From the NCBI RefSeq assembly GCF_900157365.1, contig NZ_FUEZ01000004.1, positions 667,061-731,060 of the forward strand: a stretch of 64,000 nucleotides of DNA, read 5' to 3'. The position numbers and the translations under genes were made by a program. This document shows, piece after piece, positions 17,947 through 27,415 of this stretch; position 1 is the first letter of the stretch; every line of letters begins with the position of its first letter. The notes beneath the pieces were generated by a model. That model had not been told where the DNA came from, searched no databases, and saw nothing but the letters and a program-made list of their open reading frames with translations. The stretch is from Mycobacterium numidiamassiliense. Its GTDB lineage: Bacteria; Actinomycetota; Actinomycetes; Mycobacteriales; Mycobacteriaceae.

Positions 17947-19000
17947 TCCAAAGCGCGAACGGGACCCGCTACGCACCGGCGTCTTCGGCGTGGTGCTGGT
18001 CATCTGCGTGGTGTTGATCGCCTTCGGCTATTCAGGCTTGCCGTTCTACCCCCAGGGCAAGGTGTACGACGCCTACTTCACCGACGCAGGCGGAATCTCG
18101 CCCGGCAACGCTGTTTACGTGTCGGGCTTCAAGGTGGGCAAAGTGCAATCCGTCGGTCTGGCCGGCGACAGCGCCAAGGTGACTTTTTCGGTGGACCGGC
18201 ACGTCGCGGTCGGTGACCAGTCGTTGGCCTCGATCCGCACCGACACCATCCTCGGTGAGCGTTCCATTGCGGTGACTCCGGCGGGCGGCGGTAAAGCGAC
18301 TTCCATTCCGCTGAACCGGACGACCACGCCGTACACGCTGGCCGGCGCGCTCGAGGATCTGGGGCAAAACGCAAACAACCTGAACAAGCCACAGTTCGAA
18401 CAAGCGTTGAACGTTCTCACCGACACGCTGCACGACGCGACCCCCGAGCTTCGGGGCGCGCTGGACGGGGTGACGACGTTGTCACGCACCCTGAACCGTC
18501 GTGACGAAGCGCTGCAAAGCCTGCTGGCCCATGCCAAGTCGGTGACTGGGGTGTTGTCCCAGCGCGCCGATCAGGTCAACAAGTTGGTCGACGACGGTAA
18601 CCAGTTGTTCGCCGCGCTCGACGAGCGGCGCTCCTCGCTGCAGCAATTGATCTCGGGCATCAGTGAAGTCTCAGCACAGATTTCGGGCTTCGTCGCCGAC
18701 AACCGCAAGGAATTCGGCCCGGCGCTGAGCAAGCTCAACGACGTACTGAGCAACCTCAACGAGCGCCGCGACTACATCACCGAGGCCCTCAAACGGCTGC
18801 CCACCTACGCGACAGAGCTGGGCGAGGTGGTTGGGTCCGGACCCGGATTCAACGTCAACGTCTATGGCGTGATCCCGGCGCCGCTGCTCGCTGCGATGTT
18901 CGACTTCTTCTATCAGCCCGGCAAGCTGCCGGCCAGCCTCGCCGACTACCTGCGTGGCCTCATTCAGGAACGCTGGATCATTAGGCCGAAGTCGCCATGA
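17936..19000 (+). CDS. mce4C: Mce4C, MCE-domain subunit
   Basis: This is a 354-residue MCE protein with an anchor segment at about 16-38, MCE motif PGNAVYVSGFKVGKVQSVGLAG near 58-79, GERSIAVTP near 106-114, and a long helical tail. I chose the TTG at 17936 (LSNNPKRERDPLRTG). The upstream AAGGGAGG is 7 bases away, and the longer frame begins inside mce4B. Confidence 0.92.
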   Translation: MSNNPKRERDPLRTGVFGVVLVICVVLIAFGYSGLPFYPQGKVYDAYFTDAGGISPGNAVYVSGFKVGKVQSVGLAGDSAKVTFSVDRHVAVGDQSLASIRTDTILGERSIAVTPAGGGKATSIPLNRTTTPYTLAGALEDLGQNANNLNKPQFEQALNVLTDTLHDATPELRGALDGVTTLSRTLNRRDEALQSLLAHAKSVTGVLSQRADQVNKLVDDGNQLFAALDERRSSLQQLISGISEVSAQISGFVADNRKEFGPALSKLNDVLSNLNERRDYITEALKRLPTYATELGEVVGSGPGFNVNVYGVIPAPLLAAMFDFFYQPGKLPASLADYLRGLIQERWIIRPKSP

Positions 19001-20427
19001 TCAAACGGGCTAACGGCAGCCGGGGGCTCCGCAACATCACCATCATCGCGCTGGTCGCGGTGCTGATCGGTGGTGTGTACACGCTGTACTCGTCCAACGG
19101 TGGTGGCCGAAAGATCGTCGGCTACTTCACCTCTGCTGTCGGTCTCTATCCCGGAGATCAGGTCCGGATTCTCGGAGTACCCGTCGGAAAGATCGATACG
19201 ATCGAGCCACGGCCTTCCGACGTCAAGATCACCATGTCGGTGTCCGACGACGTAAAGATCCCGAAAGACGCCAAGGCCGTCATCATGTCGCCAAACCTGG
19301 TGGCGGCGCGGTTCGTTCAGCTCACCCCGGCATATACCGGCGGGGCGACGCTGCCCGACGGCGGCAGCATCGATCTGGCCCGCACCGCGGTCCCGGTGGA
19401 GTGGGACGAGGTGAAGGAGGCGCTGACCCAACTGGCCGTACAGCTGGGTCCGACGGCGGGATCGATGCACGGGCCGTTGGGCGCGGCGATCAACCAGGCC
19501 GCGGACACGTTTGACGGTAAGGGCGAGTCGTTCCACAACGCCCTGCAGGAGCTTTCGCAAGTCGCTGGGCGGCTTGGGGATTCGCGCAGCGACATTTTCG
19601 GCACGGTCAAGAATCTGCAGGTTCTGGTCAACGCCCTGTCGGCGAGCAATGAGCAGATCGTGCAGTTCGCCGGAAGCGTCGCGTCGGTGTCGCAGGTCCT
19701 GGCCGACAGCTCGCGCCACCTCGACAACACGCTGGGCACCCTCAACAAGGCGCTCTCGGATATCCGGGGATTCCTGCATGAAAACAACTCGACGCTTGTC
19801 GATACGGTCAACCAGCTCAACGACTTTGCCCAGACGTTGAACGACCAGAGCGACAACATCGAGCAGGTGCTACACGTGGCCGGTCCCGGTATCGCCAACT
19901 TCTACAACATCTACGACCCGGCGCAGGGCACGTTGAACGGGCTGCTGTCGATACCCGAATTCGCTAACCCGGTGCAATTCATCTGCGGAGGATCCTTCGA
20001 AACCGCGGCCGGGCCAAGAGCGCCGGACTACTACCGGCGCGCCGAGCTCTGCCGCGAGCGCCTGGGACCGGTGCTGCGCCGGCTGGCGGTGAACTTTCCG
20101 CCGCTTATGTTCCACCCGCTCAACACGATCACGGCATACAAGGGCCAGATCATCTACGACACCCCAGCCACCCAGGCCAAAGCGGCCACGCCGGAACCAC
20201 AGCTGACCTGGATACCCGCCAACGGCGGACAAACGCCGGCTCCCAGCCAGAACCCCGCGGATCTGCAGGCTCTGCTCGTCCCGAGCGCCCCGCAGACGGG
20301 ACCACCTCCTGGTCCGCCGCCTGCCGGCCCGAGCGCCGGCCTCGGGCAGGCTCCGGGCTCCGCATACGGGCCCTTGCCCGGCCCCGCGCCGGCCCAGACA
20401 GGTACCACACCCGGCGGTGGCGGATGA
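18997..20427 (+). CDS. mce4D: Mce4D, MCE-domain subunit with proline-rich C-terminus
   Basis: The 476-residue protein has a signal-anchor (about 10-30) and MCE motif YPGDQVRILGVPVGKIDTIEP near 48-68. A helical region reaches about 300, and a Pro/Gly-rich tail runs from about 425 (PPPGPPPAGPSAG). The tail may reach into or bind the cell wall; similar tails are usual for Mce D and F subunits. It overlaps both neighbours by 4 bases (ATGA junctions), so the whole operon is translationally linked. Confidence 0.95.
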   Translation: MIKRANGSRGLRNITIIALVAVLIGGVYTLYSSNGGGRKIVGYFTSAVGLYPGDQVRILGVPVGKIDTIEPRPSDVKITMSVSDDVKIPKDAKAVIMSPNLVAARFVQLTPAYTGGATLPDGGSIDLARTAVPVEWDEVKEALTQLAVQLGPTAGSMHGPLGAAINQAADTFDGKGESFHNALQELSQVAGRLGDSRSDIFGTVKNLQVLVNALSASNEQIVQFAGSVASVSQVLADSSRHLDNTLGTLNKALSDIRGFLHENNSTLVDTVNQLNDFAQTLNDQSDNIEQVLHVAGPGIANFYNIYDPAQGTLNGLLSIPEFANPVQFICGGSFETAAGPRAPDYYRRAELCRERLGPVLRRLAVNFPPLMFHPLNTITAYKGQIIYDTPATQAKAATPEPQLTWIPANGGQTPAPSQNPADLQALLVPSAPQTGPPPGPPPAGPSAGLGQAPGSAYGPLPGPAPAQTGTTPGGGG

Positions 20428-21581
20428 GCCGAATCTGGTTGCGCGGCAGCGCATTAGCGGCGGGCAGCGCGCTGCTAGCCGGTTGTCAGTTCGGCGGCCT
20501 GAACTCGCTGTCGATGCCCGGCACCGCGGGTCACGGCAGTGGCGCCTACTCGATCACCGTGGAAATGCCCGACGTGGCGACGTTGCCGCAGAACTCTCCG
20601 GTTATGGTCGACGATGTCACCGTCGGTAGCGTCGCCGGCATCTCGGCCGAGCAGCGCAGCGACGGATCCTTCTATGCCGCAGTGAAATTGGCGCTGGACA
20701 AGAACGTCGTGCTGCCGGCCAACGCGACCGCGACGGTTGCCCAGACGTCGCTGCTGGGGTCGCTGCACATCGATTTGGCTGCGCCGAAGGACAAGCCACC
20801 GACCGGCAAGCTGGTCAACGGGTCGAAGATCGCCGAGTCCAACACCGGCCGCTTCCCCACCACCGAGGAAGTGTTTTCAGCCCTCGGGGTCGTGGTGAAC
20901 AAGGGCAATCTCGGTGCGTTGGGCGAGATCACCGATGAGGCCTACCAGGCTTTCGCGGGCCGGCAGAGCCAGTTCGTCGACTTGGTGCCCAGATTGGCCG
21001 AGCTGACCGGGGGACTCAACCGACAGGTTAACGACATCATCGATGCGATCGACGGCTTGAACCGATTCTCGGCGACCCTGGCGCAGGACAAAGACAATCT
21101 GGGCCGGGCACTGGACACACTGCCTGAAGCGATTCGCGTGCTCAACAAGAACCGGGACCATATCGTCGATGCGTTCGCGGCACTGAAAAGGCTGGCGACG
21201 GTGACTTCGAACGTGCTCTCAAAAACCAAGGTGGACTTCGCTGAGGACCTCAAAGGCATTTATTCGGCCCTAAAGGCGCTTAACGACAATCGAAAGAATT
21301 TCGTCACCTCGCTGCAGCTCTTGTTGACGTTCCCCTTCCCGAATTTCGGTATCAAGCAAGCCGTGCGTGGCGATTACCTAAACGTGTTCACCACCTTCGA
21401 CCTGACCCTGCGCCGGCTCGGTGAGACGTTCTTCACCACGTCGTACGCACTTGACCCGAACATGATGCACATGAATGAAGTGCTCAACGCGCCTGACTTC
21501 TTGGTCGGCGAAATGGCCAACCTGTCCGGACAGGCGGCCGACCCGTTCAAGATTCCGCCCGGCACGGCATCGGGACAGTAG
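20424..21581 (+). CDS. mce4E: Mce4E lipoprotein, MCE-domain subunit (LprN-like)
   Basis: This 385-residue protein carries a lipoprotein signal peptide with the lipobox LLAGC, the Cys being residue 21. The MCE domain follows (NSPVMVDDVTVGSVAGISAE near 53-72; LLGSLHIDL near 109-117), then a helical tail. The E-position subunit of every mce operon is the lipoprotein, here corresponding to LprN of mce4. It is joined to mce4D by an ATGA overlap. Confidence 0.95.
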   Translation: MSRIWLRGSALAAGSALLAGCQFGGLNSLSMPGTAGHGSGAYSITVEMPDVATLPQNSPVMVDDVTVGSVAGISAEQRSDGSFYAAVKLALDKNVVLPANATATVAQTSLLGSLHIDLAAPKDKPPTGKLVNGSKIAESNTGRFPTTEEVFSALGVVVNKGNLGALGEITDEAYQAFAGRQSQFVDLVPRLAELTGGLNRQVNDIIDAIDGLNRFSATLAQDKDNLGRALDTLPEAIRVLNKNRDHIVDAFAALKRLATVTSNVLSKTKVDFAEDLKGIYSALKALNDNRKNFVTSLQLLLTFPFPNFGIKQAVRGDYLNVFTTFDLTLRRLGETFFTTSYALDPNMMHMNEVLNAPDFLVGEMANLSGQAADPFKIPPGTASGQ

Positions 21582-21592
21582 GGGCGGCGCAG

Positions 21593-23329
21593 ATGATCGA
21601 CAGACTGACCAAGATTCAGCTCGGCATATTCGCGGTGATCACCGCCGTCACGCTGACGATTATGGCGATTTTCTACCTGCGGCTGCCTGCGACGTTCGGG
21701 ATCGGGACGTATGGCGTGAGCGCCGATTTCGTGGCGGGCGGCGGCTTGTACAAGAACGGCAACGTCACCTACCGCGGCGTCGCAGTCGGCCGGGTGGAGT
21801 CGGTGGGGCTCAGTCCCAATGGCGTCATCGCTGAAATGCGGTTGAACAGCGGGACCCCCATTCCGTCGAACGTCACCGCGACCGTCAAGAGCGTGTCGGC
21901 GATCGGTGAGCAATACATCGACCTGGTGCCGCCCGGGAATCCGGCGTCGACCAAGCTGCACAACGGATCTCGGATCGATCGGGCCAACACTCGGATCGGC
22001 CAAGACGTCGCCGATCTGCTGAAGCGGGCCGAGACATTGGTCAACAGCCTCGGCGACACCCGGTTGAAAGAGCTCCTGCACGAGACGTTCACCGCTGCCA
22101 ACGGGTCGGGCCCCGAGCTGGCCAGGCTGATCGAGTCCGCGCGGCTGCTGGTGGACGAGGCCAACGCCAACTACCCACAGATATCGCAGTTGATCGACCA
22201 GGCAGGTCCCTTCCTGCAAGCGCAAATTCGCGCCGGTGCCGACATCAAGTCGCTGTCAGATGGGTTGGCGCGGTTCACCTCCGAGGTGCGTCAGGCCGAC
22301 CCGCAGCTTCGGTCGACCCTGGAAACCGCCCCGGGTGCGGCCGACGAGGCCAGCACGGCCTTCTCCGGTATCCGGCCCTCTTTCCCCGCCCTGGCTGCCA
22401 GCCTGGCCAACCTGGGCCGGGTCGGTGTCATCTACCACAAGTCGATCGAGCAGCTGCTGGTCGTGCTGCCGGCGTTGTTCGCCGCGATCACTACGGCCGC
22501 CGGCGGTACGCCGCAAGACGAGGGCGCCAAGCTGGACTTCAAGCTCGATCTCAACGACCCGCCGCCGTGCGCCGTCGGTTTCTTGCCGCCGCCGTTGATG
22601 CGTACGCCCGCCGACGAGACGGTGCGGGAACTTCCAAGAGACATGTACTGCAAGGTCGCTCAGAACGATCCCAGTACCGTGCGCGGGGCGCGCAACTATC
22701 CGTGCCAGGAGTTCCCCGGCAAACGGGCGCCGACGATTCAGCAGTGTCGTGACCCGAAGGGTTACGTACCGGTCGGCCGCAACCCGTGGCGCGGCCCGCC
22801 GGTCCCGTACAACACGCCGGAGACTAATGGGCTAAACACGTTGCCGCCCAACAAGTTTCCCTATATACCGCCGGGTGCTGATCCCGATCCGGGCGTCCCC
22901 ATTGCGGGGCCGCCCCCGCCCGGTGTGGCTCCCGGCCCCGGGCCGGTGCCGCGCCAGCCGGCGTTCGATCCGCCGCCACCCAACGACAGCGGGCCGCCGC
23001 CGGGCAACCCGTCGTGGATGCCGCCGGGAGTCCCGCCGGCCCCGCCCCAGCTCCCGTTTCCGAAGTGGTTGCCGCCGCCAGGACCGCCGCAGGGGATCAA
23101 TCCGCCGCCGGCAGGGCCGGGTCCCGAAAAGCCGTGGGGCCCTCCGCCCGGCCCCGCCGCGGCCGGTCTGCAGCCGCAGGCCAGCGGTCCGTCTTATGCC
23201 ACCTACGACCAGAACACCGGCGCCTTCAAGGACCCCGCAGGCGGCACTGGTATCTTCGCGGCCGGCGCGAGCGGCGTCTCCAGCGCCGAGAATTGGGTGG
23301 ACCTCATGCTTGATCCGAGGCCGATGTAG
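21593..23329 (+). CDS. mce4F: Mce4F, MCE-domain subunit with long Pro-rich tail
   Basis: The 578-residue protein has an N-terminal anchor (about 8-28), MCE motif KNGNVTYRGVAVGRVESVGL near 54-73, and IGEQYIDLVPPG near 104-115. A helical region follows. The roughly 190-residue C-terminus is dominated by Pro and Gly (PPNDSGPPPGNPSWMPPG and similar). It is slightly longer than the M. tuberculosis protein as I remember it, mostly in the tail. The stop overlaps the next GTG (TAGTG). Confidence 0.95.
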   Translation: MIDRLTKIQLGIFAVITAVTLTIMAIFYLRLPATFGIGTYGVSADFVAGGGLYKNGNVTYRGVAVGRVESVGLSPNGVIAEMRLNSGTPIPSNVTATVKSVSAIGEQYIDLVPPGNPASTKLHNGSRIDRANTRIGQDVADLLKRAETLVNSLGDTRLKELLHETFTAANGSGPELARLIESARLLVDEANANYPQISQLIDQAGPFLQAQIRAGADIKSLSDGLARFTSEVRQADPQLRSTLETAPGAADEASTAFSGIRPSFPALAASLANLGRVGVIYHKSIEQLLVVLPALFAAITTAAGGTPQDEGAKLDFKLDLNDPPPCAVGFLPPPLMRTPADETVRELPRDMYCKVAQNDPSTVRGARNYPCQEFPGKRAPTIQQCRDPKGYVPVGRNPWRGPPVPYNTPETNGLNTLPPNKFPYIPPGADPDPGVPIAGPPPPGVAPGPGPVPRQPAFDPPPPNDSGPPPGNPSWMPPGVPPAPPQLPFPKWLPPPGPPQGINPPPAGPGPEKPWGPPPGPAAAGLQPQASGPSYATYDQNTGAFKDPAGGTGIFAAGASGVSSAENWVDLMLDPRPM

Positions 23330-24015
23330 TGGCTTCTGAGACACAACGGGTTCGTCGGCGGGCTTCGCGCGCGGCGGGCCCGGCGCAGGCCGAATCAACC
23401 CCGATCGCCGAGGTCCAGATCGACGTCCCGGCCGAGCCGAAGCGGCCGGCAAAGCCGGTCAAGGCGCTCAAGCGGGTCAAGCCGCCGCCGCGGCGGCAGC
23501 CGCACCGAGCCCTGGTTCGATGGATCTCAATTGCCGCCGCGCTCTTGGCAATTGGCGCGCTGGCCGGTTGTTTGACCTTTCTCATTGTCCAGCAACGGCA
23601 CGCCGAGGCCCAACAGGCTCGCGATCAACGCTTCGTCGACACCGCCACGCAGATGGTGGTCAACATGTTCAGCTACAAGCAGGACAACATCGACGAGAGC
23701 GTGAATCGGTTCTACAACAGCACCAGTGGCCCGCTGCGGGGAATGCTCGGCGCCAACAACGCCGTCGAGAACCTCAAGGCCCTGTTCCGCTCTACCAACG
23801 CGACGTCGGAAGCGGTGATCAATGGCGCCGCTCTCGAGGCCAAAGATCCAGTCACCGACAACGCCTCAGTGTTGGTGTCGGTGCGTGTCACCGTCGCCGA
23901 CATCGACGGGGTCCACAAGCCGTCCATGCCGTACCGGCTTCGGGTCATCGTGCACGAGGACGAGCAGGGACGAATGACCGGATACGACCTGAAGTATCCC
24001 AACGGGGGCAACTGA
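23329..24015 (+). CDS. Mce-associated membrane protein (Rv3493c-like)
   Basis: The 228-residue protein has an N-terminal cytoplasmic basic/Pro region (RRASRAAGPAQ..., KPVKALKRVKPPPRRQPH) and one membrane segment at about 67-88. The C-terminal domain (about 95-228) is the NTF2-like fold shared by Mce-associated (Mas/Mam) proteins. These proteins stabilise or assist Mce complexes. It starts at GTG 23329 overlapping the mce4F stop and is coupled to the next gene by TGATG. Confidence 0.88.
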   Translation: MASETQRVRRRASRAAGPAQAESTPIAEVQIDVPAEPKRPAKPVKALKRVKPPPRRQPHRALVRWISIAAALLAIGALAGCLTFLIVQQRHAEAQQARDQRFVDTATQMVVNMFSYKQDNIDESVNRFYNSTSGPLRGMLGANNAVENLKALFRSTNATSEAVINGAALEAKDPVTDNASVLVSVRVTVADIDGVHKPSMPYRLRVIVHEDEQGRMTGYDLKYPNGGN

Positions 24016-24506
24016 TGCGGTGGCGGCGCTGGCTGCTCGCGGGCGTGGGTTACTTGTTGGTCGCCGGCATTGTCGGGTTGTCCGCAGCGGCCGGGTGGTT
24101 CTATTGGGACCGGGTGCAGACCCGCGGGGAGCAGGCGGCGCGGGCCGTGCTGCCCGAGCTGGCCGCCAGGGAAATACCCGAGGTCTTCGCCTACGACTAT
24201 CAGACCGTCGAGCGTAGCCTCGCCGAGGCGTATCCGCTGCTGACTCCTGACTACCGGCAGGAGTTTCAGAAAAGCGCCAATACGCAGATCATCCCGGAGG
24301 CGAAGAAGCGCGAGGTGGTTGTCCAGGCCAACGTCGTCGGCGTCGGGGTGATGTCCGCCAAGCGGGATTCCGCGTCGGTGATGGTCTATCTGAACCGCAC
24401 CGTGACCGACAAGTCACGGCAGCCGCTCTATGACGGCAGCCGGCTGCGGGTCGACTTCAAGAGGATCGGCGAGAAATGGCTGATCGCTTACATCACGCCG
24501 ATCTAG
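24015..24506 (+). CDS. Mce-associated membrane protein (Rv3492c-like)
   Basis: This 163-residue protein has an N-terminal transmembrane helix (about 7-32), then an NTF2-like Mce-associated domain containing TVERSLAEAYPLLTPDYRQEF and ending GEKWLIAYITPI. It is the last gene of the mce4 operon. Together with the preceding paralogue it is required in M. tuberculosis for full Mce4 function. The start is the ATG that shares its A with the previous stop. Confidence 0.88.
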   Translation: MRWRRWLLAGVGYLLVAGIVGLSAAAGWFYWDRVQTRGEQAARAVLPELAAREIPEVFAYDYQTVERSLAEAYPLLTPDYRQEFQKSANTQIIPEAKKREVVVQANVVGVGVMSAKRDSASVMVYLNRTVTDKSRQPLYDGSRLRVDFKRIGEKWLIAYITPI

Positions 24507-24509
24507 TCC

Positions 24510-25088
24510 TCAGTAGCAGATCGCAATGTCGTTGCACTGCAACGGATAACGCTGGATGGGGCTGGGCGGAGGCCCGTTCAGCGCCAGCGAGAACGGCTGC
24601 TTGCTCATCGACGGCTGTAGGCCACAGACGGCGCCGTGCAAACTCGTGTGCGTACCGGTGAGAGTGTCGTTGTCGAACGCATAGGTTTCAGTGGATGTCC
24701 CGGTCCCGCCGCCCGGGCAGGAAACACCATCGGCCACGTCCACCTTGAAGGTCCACCGTTGGCCCACCAGCCGGGCCCGGCCACTGTAGTTCCCCAGCTT
24801 GTCCTGACGGCTGATCTGTTCGTCGGTGGTGCTGACTATGTTCAGAGAGCAGAAATCGGCCTGAATGTCCGGGTTGGAATAGTCCTTGTAGTAACGGCTT
24901 CCGTTGACCTGATCGCACAGCGCCGTGACCGTCCACGTCACCCCTGACACGCCTGCCTGGTTGAAGGTGTAGTTGCCATCCGCGGGTGGTCCGACCGCGC
25001 GCGCCGGGTTCCCCGATTCGAGCGCGATCCCGATTGCAACTGCGCAGCTAACGCCGGCGCCGGCGGCCAGCATGCGACGGATCTTCAC
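24510..25088 (-). CDS. Secreted protein of unknown function (Rv3491-like)
   Basis: The 192-residue protein has a signal peptide (VKIRRMLAAGAGVSCAVAIGIALESGNPARA). The mature part holds several cysteines and begins with DGNYTFNQAGVSGVTWTV. A similar architecture is common among mycobacterial exported proteins of unknown role. It converges with the mce4 operon (3-base gap) and is followed upstream by otsA, as Rv3491 is in M. tuberculosis. I chose GTG 25088 with an AAGGGAG ribosome site rather than the ATG eight codons upstream. Confidence 0.85.
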   Translation of the reverse strand: MKIRRMLAAGAGVSCAVAIGIALESGNPARAVGPPADGNYTFNQAGVSGVTWTVTALCDQVNGSRYYKDYSNPDIQADFCSLNIVSTTDEQISRQDKLGNYSGRARLVGQRWTFKVDVADGVSCPGGGTGTSTETYAFDNDTLTGTHTSLHGAVCGLQPSMSKQPFSLALNGPPPSPIQRYPLQCNDIAICY

Positions 25089-25157
25089 GTCGAAACTCCC
25101 TTCACGCTGCAACGAGTATCACAGCGTTTGGGCGGCAACACCATGGGTTCGCCGCTG

Positions 25158-26639
25158 CTACTTGGTCCCGGCGGGACTCGCCTCGGCAAGGGCATCGAGA
25201 AACGACCGGGCCCAGCGGTCCACATCGTGGGCGAGCACCTGACGCCGCAGCGAACGCATCCGGCGCCGACCCTCCTCTTCCGACTGATTGAGTGCCGCGT
25301 AAATCACGTCCTTGACCCCTTCGAGGTCATGCGGGTTGACGAGATAGGCCTGCCGTAATTCCACTGCTGCGCCGGTGAATTCGGATAAAACAAGCGCGCC
25401 GCCGAGATCGTTGCGGCAGGCGACGTACTCCTTGGCGACCAGGTTCATGCCATCGCGCAGCGGCGTGACAAGCATGACGTCGGCGGCCACGAAGAACGCG
25501 ATGAGCTCGTCGCGGGGGACCGGGCGATGTATGTAGTGCACCACCGGATGACCGACCTCGGCGTATTCGCCGTTGATGTGGCCGACCTCGCGCTCGATGT
25601 CGTTGCGCAGGAGCTGGTAACTCTCCACCCGCTCGCGGCTCGGGGTCGCCAGTTGAATCAACACGGTGTCGTCGCGCTTGATGCGGTCCTCGGCGAGCAA
25701 CTCGGAAAATGCCTTGAGCCGGACATCGATGCCCTTGGTGTAATCGAGCCGGTCGACGCCGAGCATGATTTTGCGCGGATTGCCCAATTCGCTCCGGATC
25801 TCGCGGGCGCGGCGCCTGACGTTGCGGTCGCGGGCCGCCTTATCGAGCGCACCGGAGTCGATGGAGATGGGAAACGCGCCCACCCGGACCGCGCGATCCG
25901 CCAGCTCGACCTCGCCGAAGCGCGAGCGCACGCCGACCGTTCCCCGGGACGTGTTGGCGCCGATCAGGCGTCGGGACAGGATCAGGAAATTTTGGGCGCC
26001 ACCGGTCAGGTGGAATCCCACCAGGTCGGCGCCGAGCAGGCCCTCGATGATCTCGGTGCGCCACGGCAACTGCATGAACAGCTCGACCGGCGGGAAGGGG
26101 ATGTGCAGAAAGAACCCGATCGTCAGGTCGGGGCGCAGCGAGCGCAACATCTTTGGGACGAGTTGAAGTTGGTAGTCCTGGACCCACACCGTGCCACCGC
26201 GGCCGGCGGCCCGCGACGCTGCTTCAGCGAAGCGGCGGTTGACGTCGACATAGCGGTCCCACCACTCGCGGTGGTAGATCGGCTTGACGATGACGTCGTG
26301 GTAGAGCGGCCACAGGGTGGCGTTGGAGAATCCCTCGTAATACTCGGCGACGTCGTCGGCGGACAGGCGTACCGGGTGAAGTTGCAGTTCGTCCTGTTCG
26401 ATCGGTTCGTCGCCCACATCGACCACATCGTCGGTGACGCCCGGCCAGCCCACCCACGCGCCGCTGCGGCTGCGCAGTAATGGCTCTAAGGCGGTGACCA
26501 ATCCGCCCGGGCTGCGTTTCCAGGTAGTGGTGCCGTCGGGGAGCCGTTCGAGATCGACCGGCAGACGGTTGGCGACTACGACGAAGTCGGAATCCCCGAA
26601 GGACGGGGCCTTCGCGCCCTGGCCTGCCCTTGGAGCCAT
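25158..26639 (-). CDS. otsA: Trehalose-6-phosphate synthase OtsA
   Basis: This is a GT20 glycosyltransferase of 493 residues. Motifs include [13 protein letters not shown] near 19-31, [15 protein letters not shown] near 41-55, [16 protein letters not shown] near 151-166, [14 protein letters not shown] near 175-188, [15 protein letters not shown] near 291-305, and [16 protein letters not shown] near 392-407. It makes trehalose-6-phosphate from a nucleotide-glucose and glucose-6-phosphate for trehalose and trehalose-mycolate supply. Its ATG directly abuts the stop of the small upstream gene (TAAATG). Confidence 0.96.
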   Translation of the reverse strand: MAPRAGQGAKAPSFGDSDFVVVANRLPVDLERLPDGTTTWKRSPGGLVTALEPLLRSRSGAWVGWPGVTDDVVDVGDEPIEQDELQLHPVRLSADDVAEYYEGFSNATLWPLYHDVIVKPIYHREWWDRYVDVNRRFAEAASRAAGRGGTVWVQDYQLQLVPKMLRSLRPDLTIGFFLHIPFPPVELFMQLPWRTEIIEGLLGADLVGFHLTGGAQNFLILSRRLIGANTSRGTVGVRSRFGEVELADRAVRVGAFPISIDSGALDKAARDRNVRRRAREIRSELGNPRKIMLGVDRLDYTKGIDVRLKAFSELLAEDRIKRDDTVLIQLATPSRERVESYQLLRNDIEREVGHINGEYAEVGHPVVHYIHRPVPRDELIAFFVAADVMLVTPLRDGMNLVAKEYVACRNDLGGALVLSEFTGAAVELRQAYLVNPHDLEGVKDVIYAALNQSEEEGRRRMRSLRRQVLAHDVDRWARSFLDALAEASPAGTK

Positions 26640-26804
26640 TTACGCGTCGAGTTTCGCTGGTCCAATACCGAGCATGGATAGGAAAACGCGGCATTCGTCG
26701 GCGTCGTTGGCGTACGCAGCGACAACCCGCCTGGCCTGGCTTGCGGTGCTGTCGGCTACCGGCTCGACATCGCCGATTTCGCCAGGATCAGATTTCGTAG
26801 GCAT
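26640..26804 (-). CDS. Small conserved protein upstream of otsA (Rv3489-like)
   Basis: This 54-residue soluble protein (start MPTKSDPGEIGDVEPV, end LSMLGIGPAKLDA) fits the small gene found before otsA in M. tuberculosis. The stop TAA touches the otsA ATG with no spacing, which implies coupled translation. It has no motif I recognise; SQARRVVAAYANDADECR looks like one amphipathic helix. It was too short for a standard ORF cut-off, but its codon use and its junction with otsA support it. Confidence 0.75.
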   Translation of the reverse strand: MPTKSDPGEIGDVEPVADSTASQARRVVAAYANDADECRVFLSMLGIGPAKLDA

Positions 26805-27415
26805 GACTTAACTCTAGGCGAAGCGGATCGTTCGGTCGCAGCCATCTCGCGAGGCCGGCCGACGAGGCCCGCCGACCCGGGCCTGGGCGCCCCGGGCTCT
26901 GCCTGAAATGCCTAGTGGAAACCCCTGGGCCGCCGGGCGTTCACGCAAATATGAGGCTTTGTTAACACGTTCCAAATATCCGCCTGGAGCGATTCGCGAT
27001 TGCCGTCTCGGCGGGCGCGCAGATACGAACATGCAATCCGCCGATTGAAATCCCTAGATCGCCTTCGGGGTGAAATCGAACACCGATTGCGGGGGTTCTT
27101 GGCGAACATTTGTGACGGATCGCCCGCCACGCGGCCGACGACCCGGCGGCGGGTCTGAATTGACCGTCGACCAACTTCGCCATGCAAGTGAACAGCGCCC
27201 CCAATCACCCACTCCCAAGTGCGCCAACACTTGTCAGAGTCGGAGTTGACCGACCCCGTCGCGCCTGCCGGCGGACGGTCGCACCTGTCCGTCTACTGAC
27301 AGATGTCAGCTGTTCAAAGGCAAACTAGGATGGCACCGGAACAAAGGCATTATCCTAAACCGCAGCGCCGCACTTTTTGTGGCTCCGCTGACGTCTAAGA
27401 CTTCGGGAGAAGAAC
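26805..27415. other. 611-bp intergenic region between the otsA operon and the DivIVA-like gene
   Basis: No convincing gene is seen; the open frames lack codon bias. It holds a one-mismatch KstR-like palindrome at 26961-26974 (GTTAACACGTTCCA) and the inverted repeat TGACAGATGTCA at 27297-27308. A related half-site (TTGTCAG) lies near 27231. These look like operator material for the two divergent promoters. An AGAAG ribosome site precedes the ATG at 27416. Confidence 0.5.

Noticed and set aside
25527..26480. 317-codon open plus frame
   Set aside because: Antisense to otsA, whose GT20 motifs are unambiguous.
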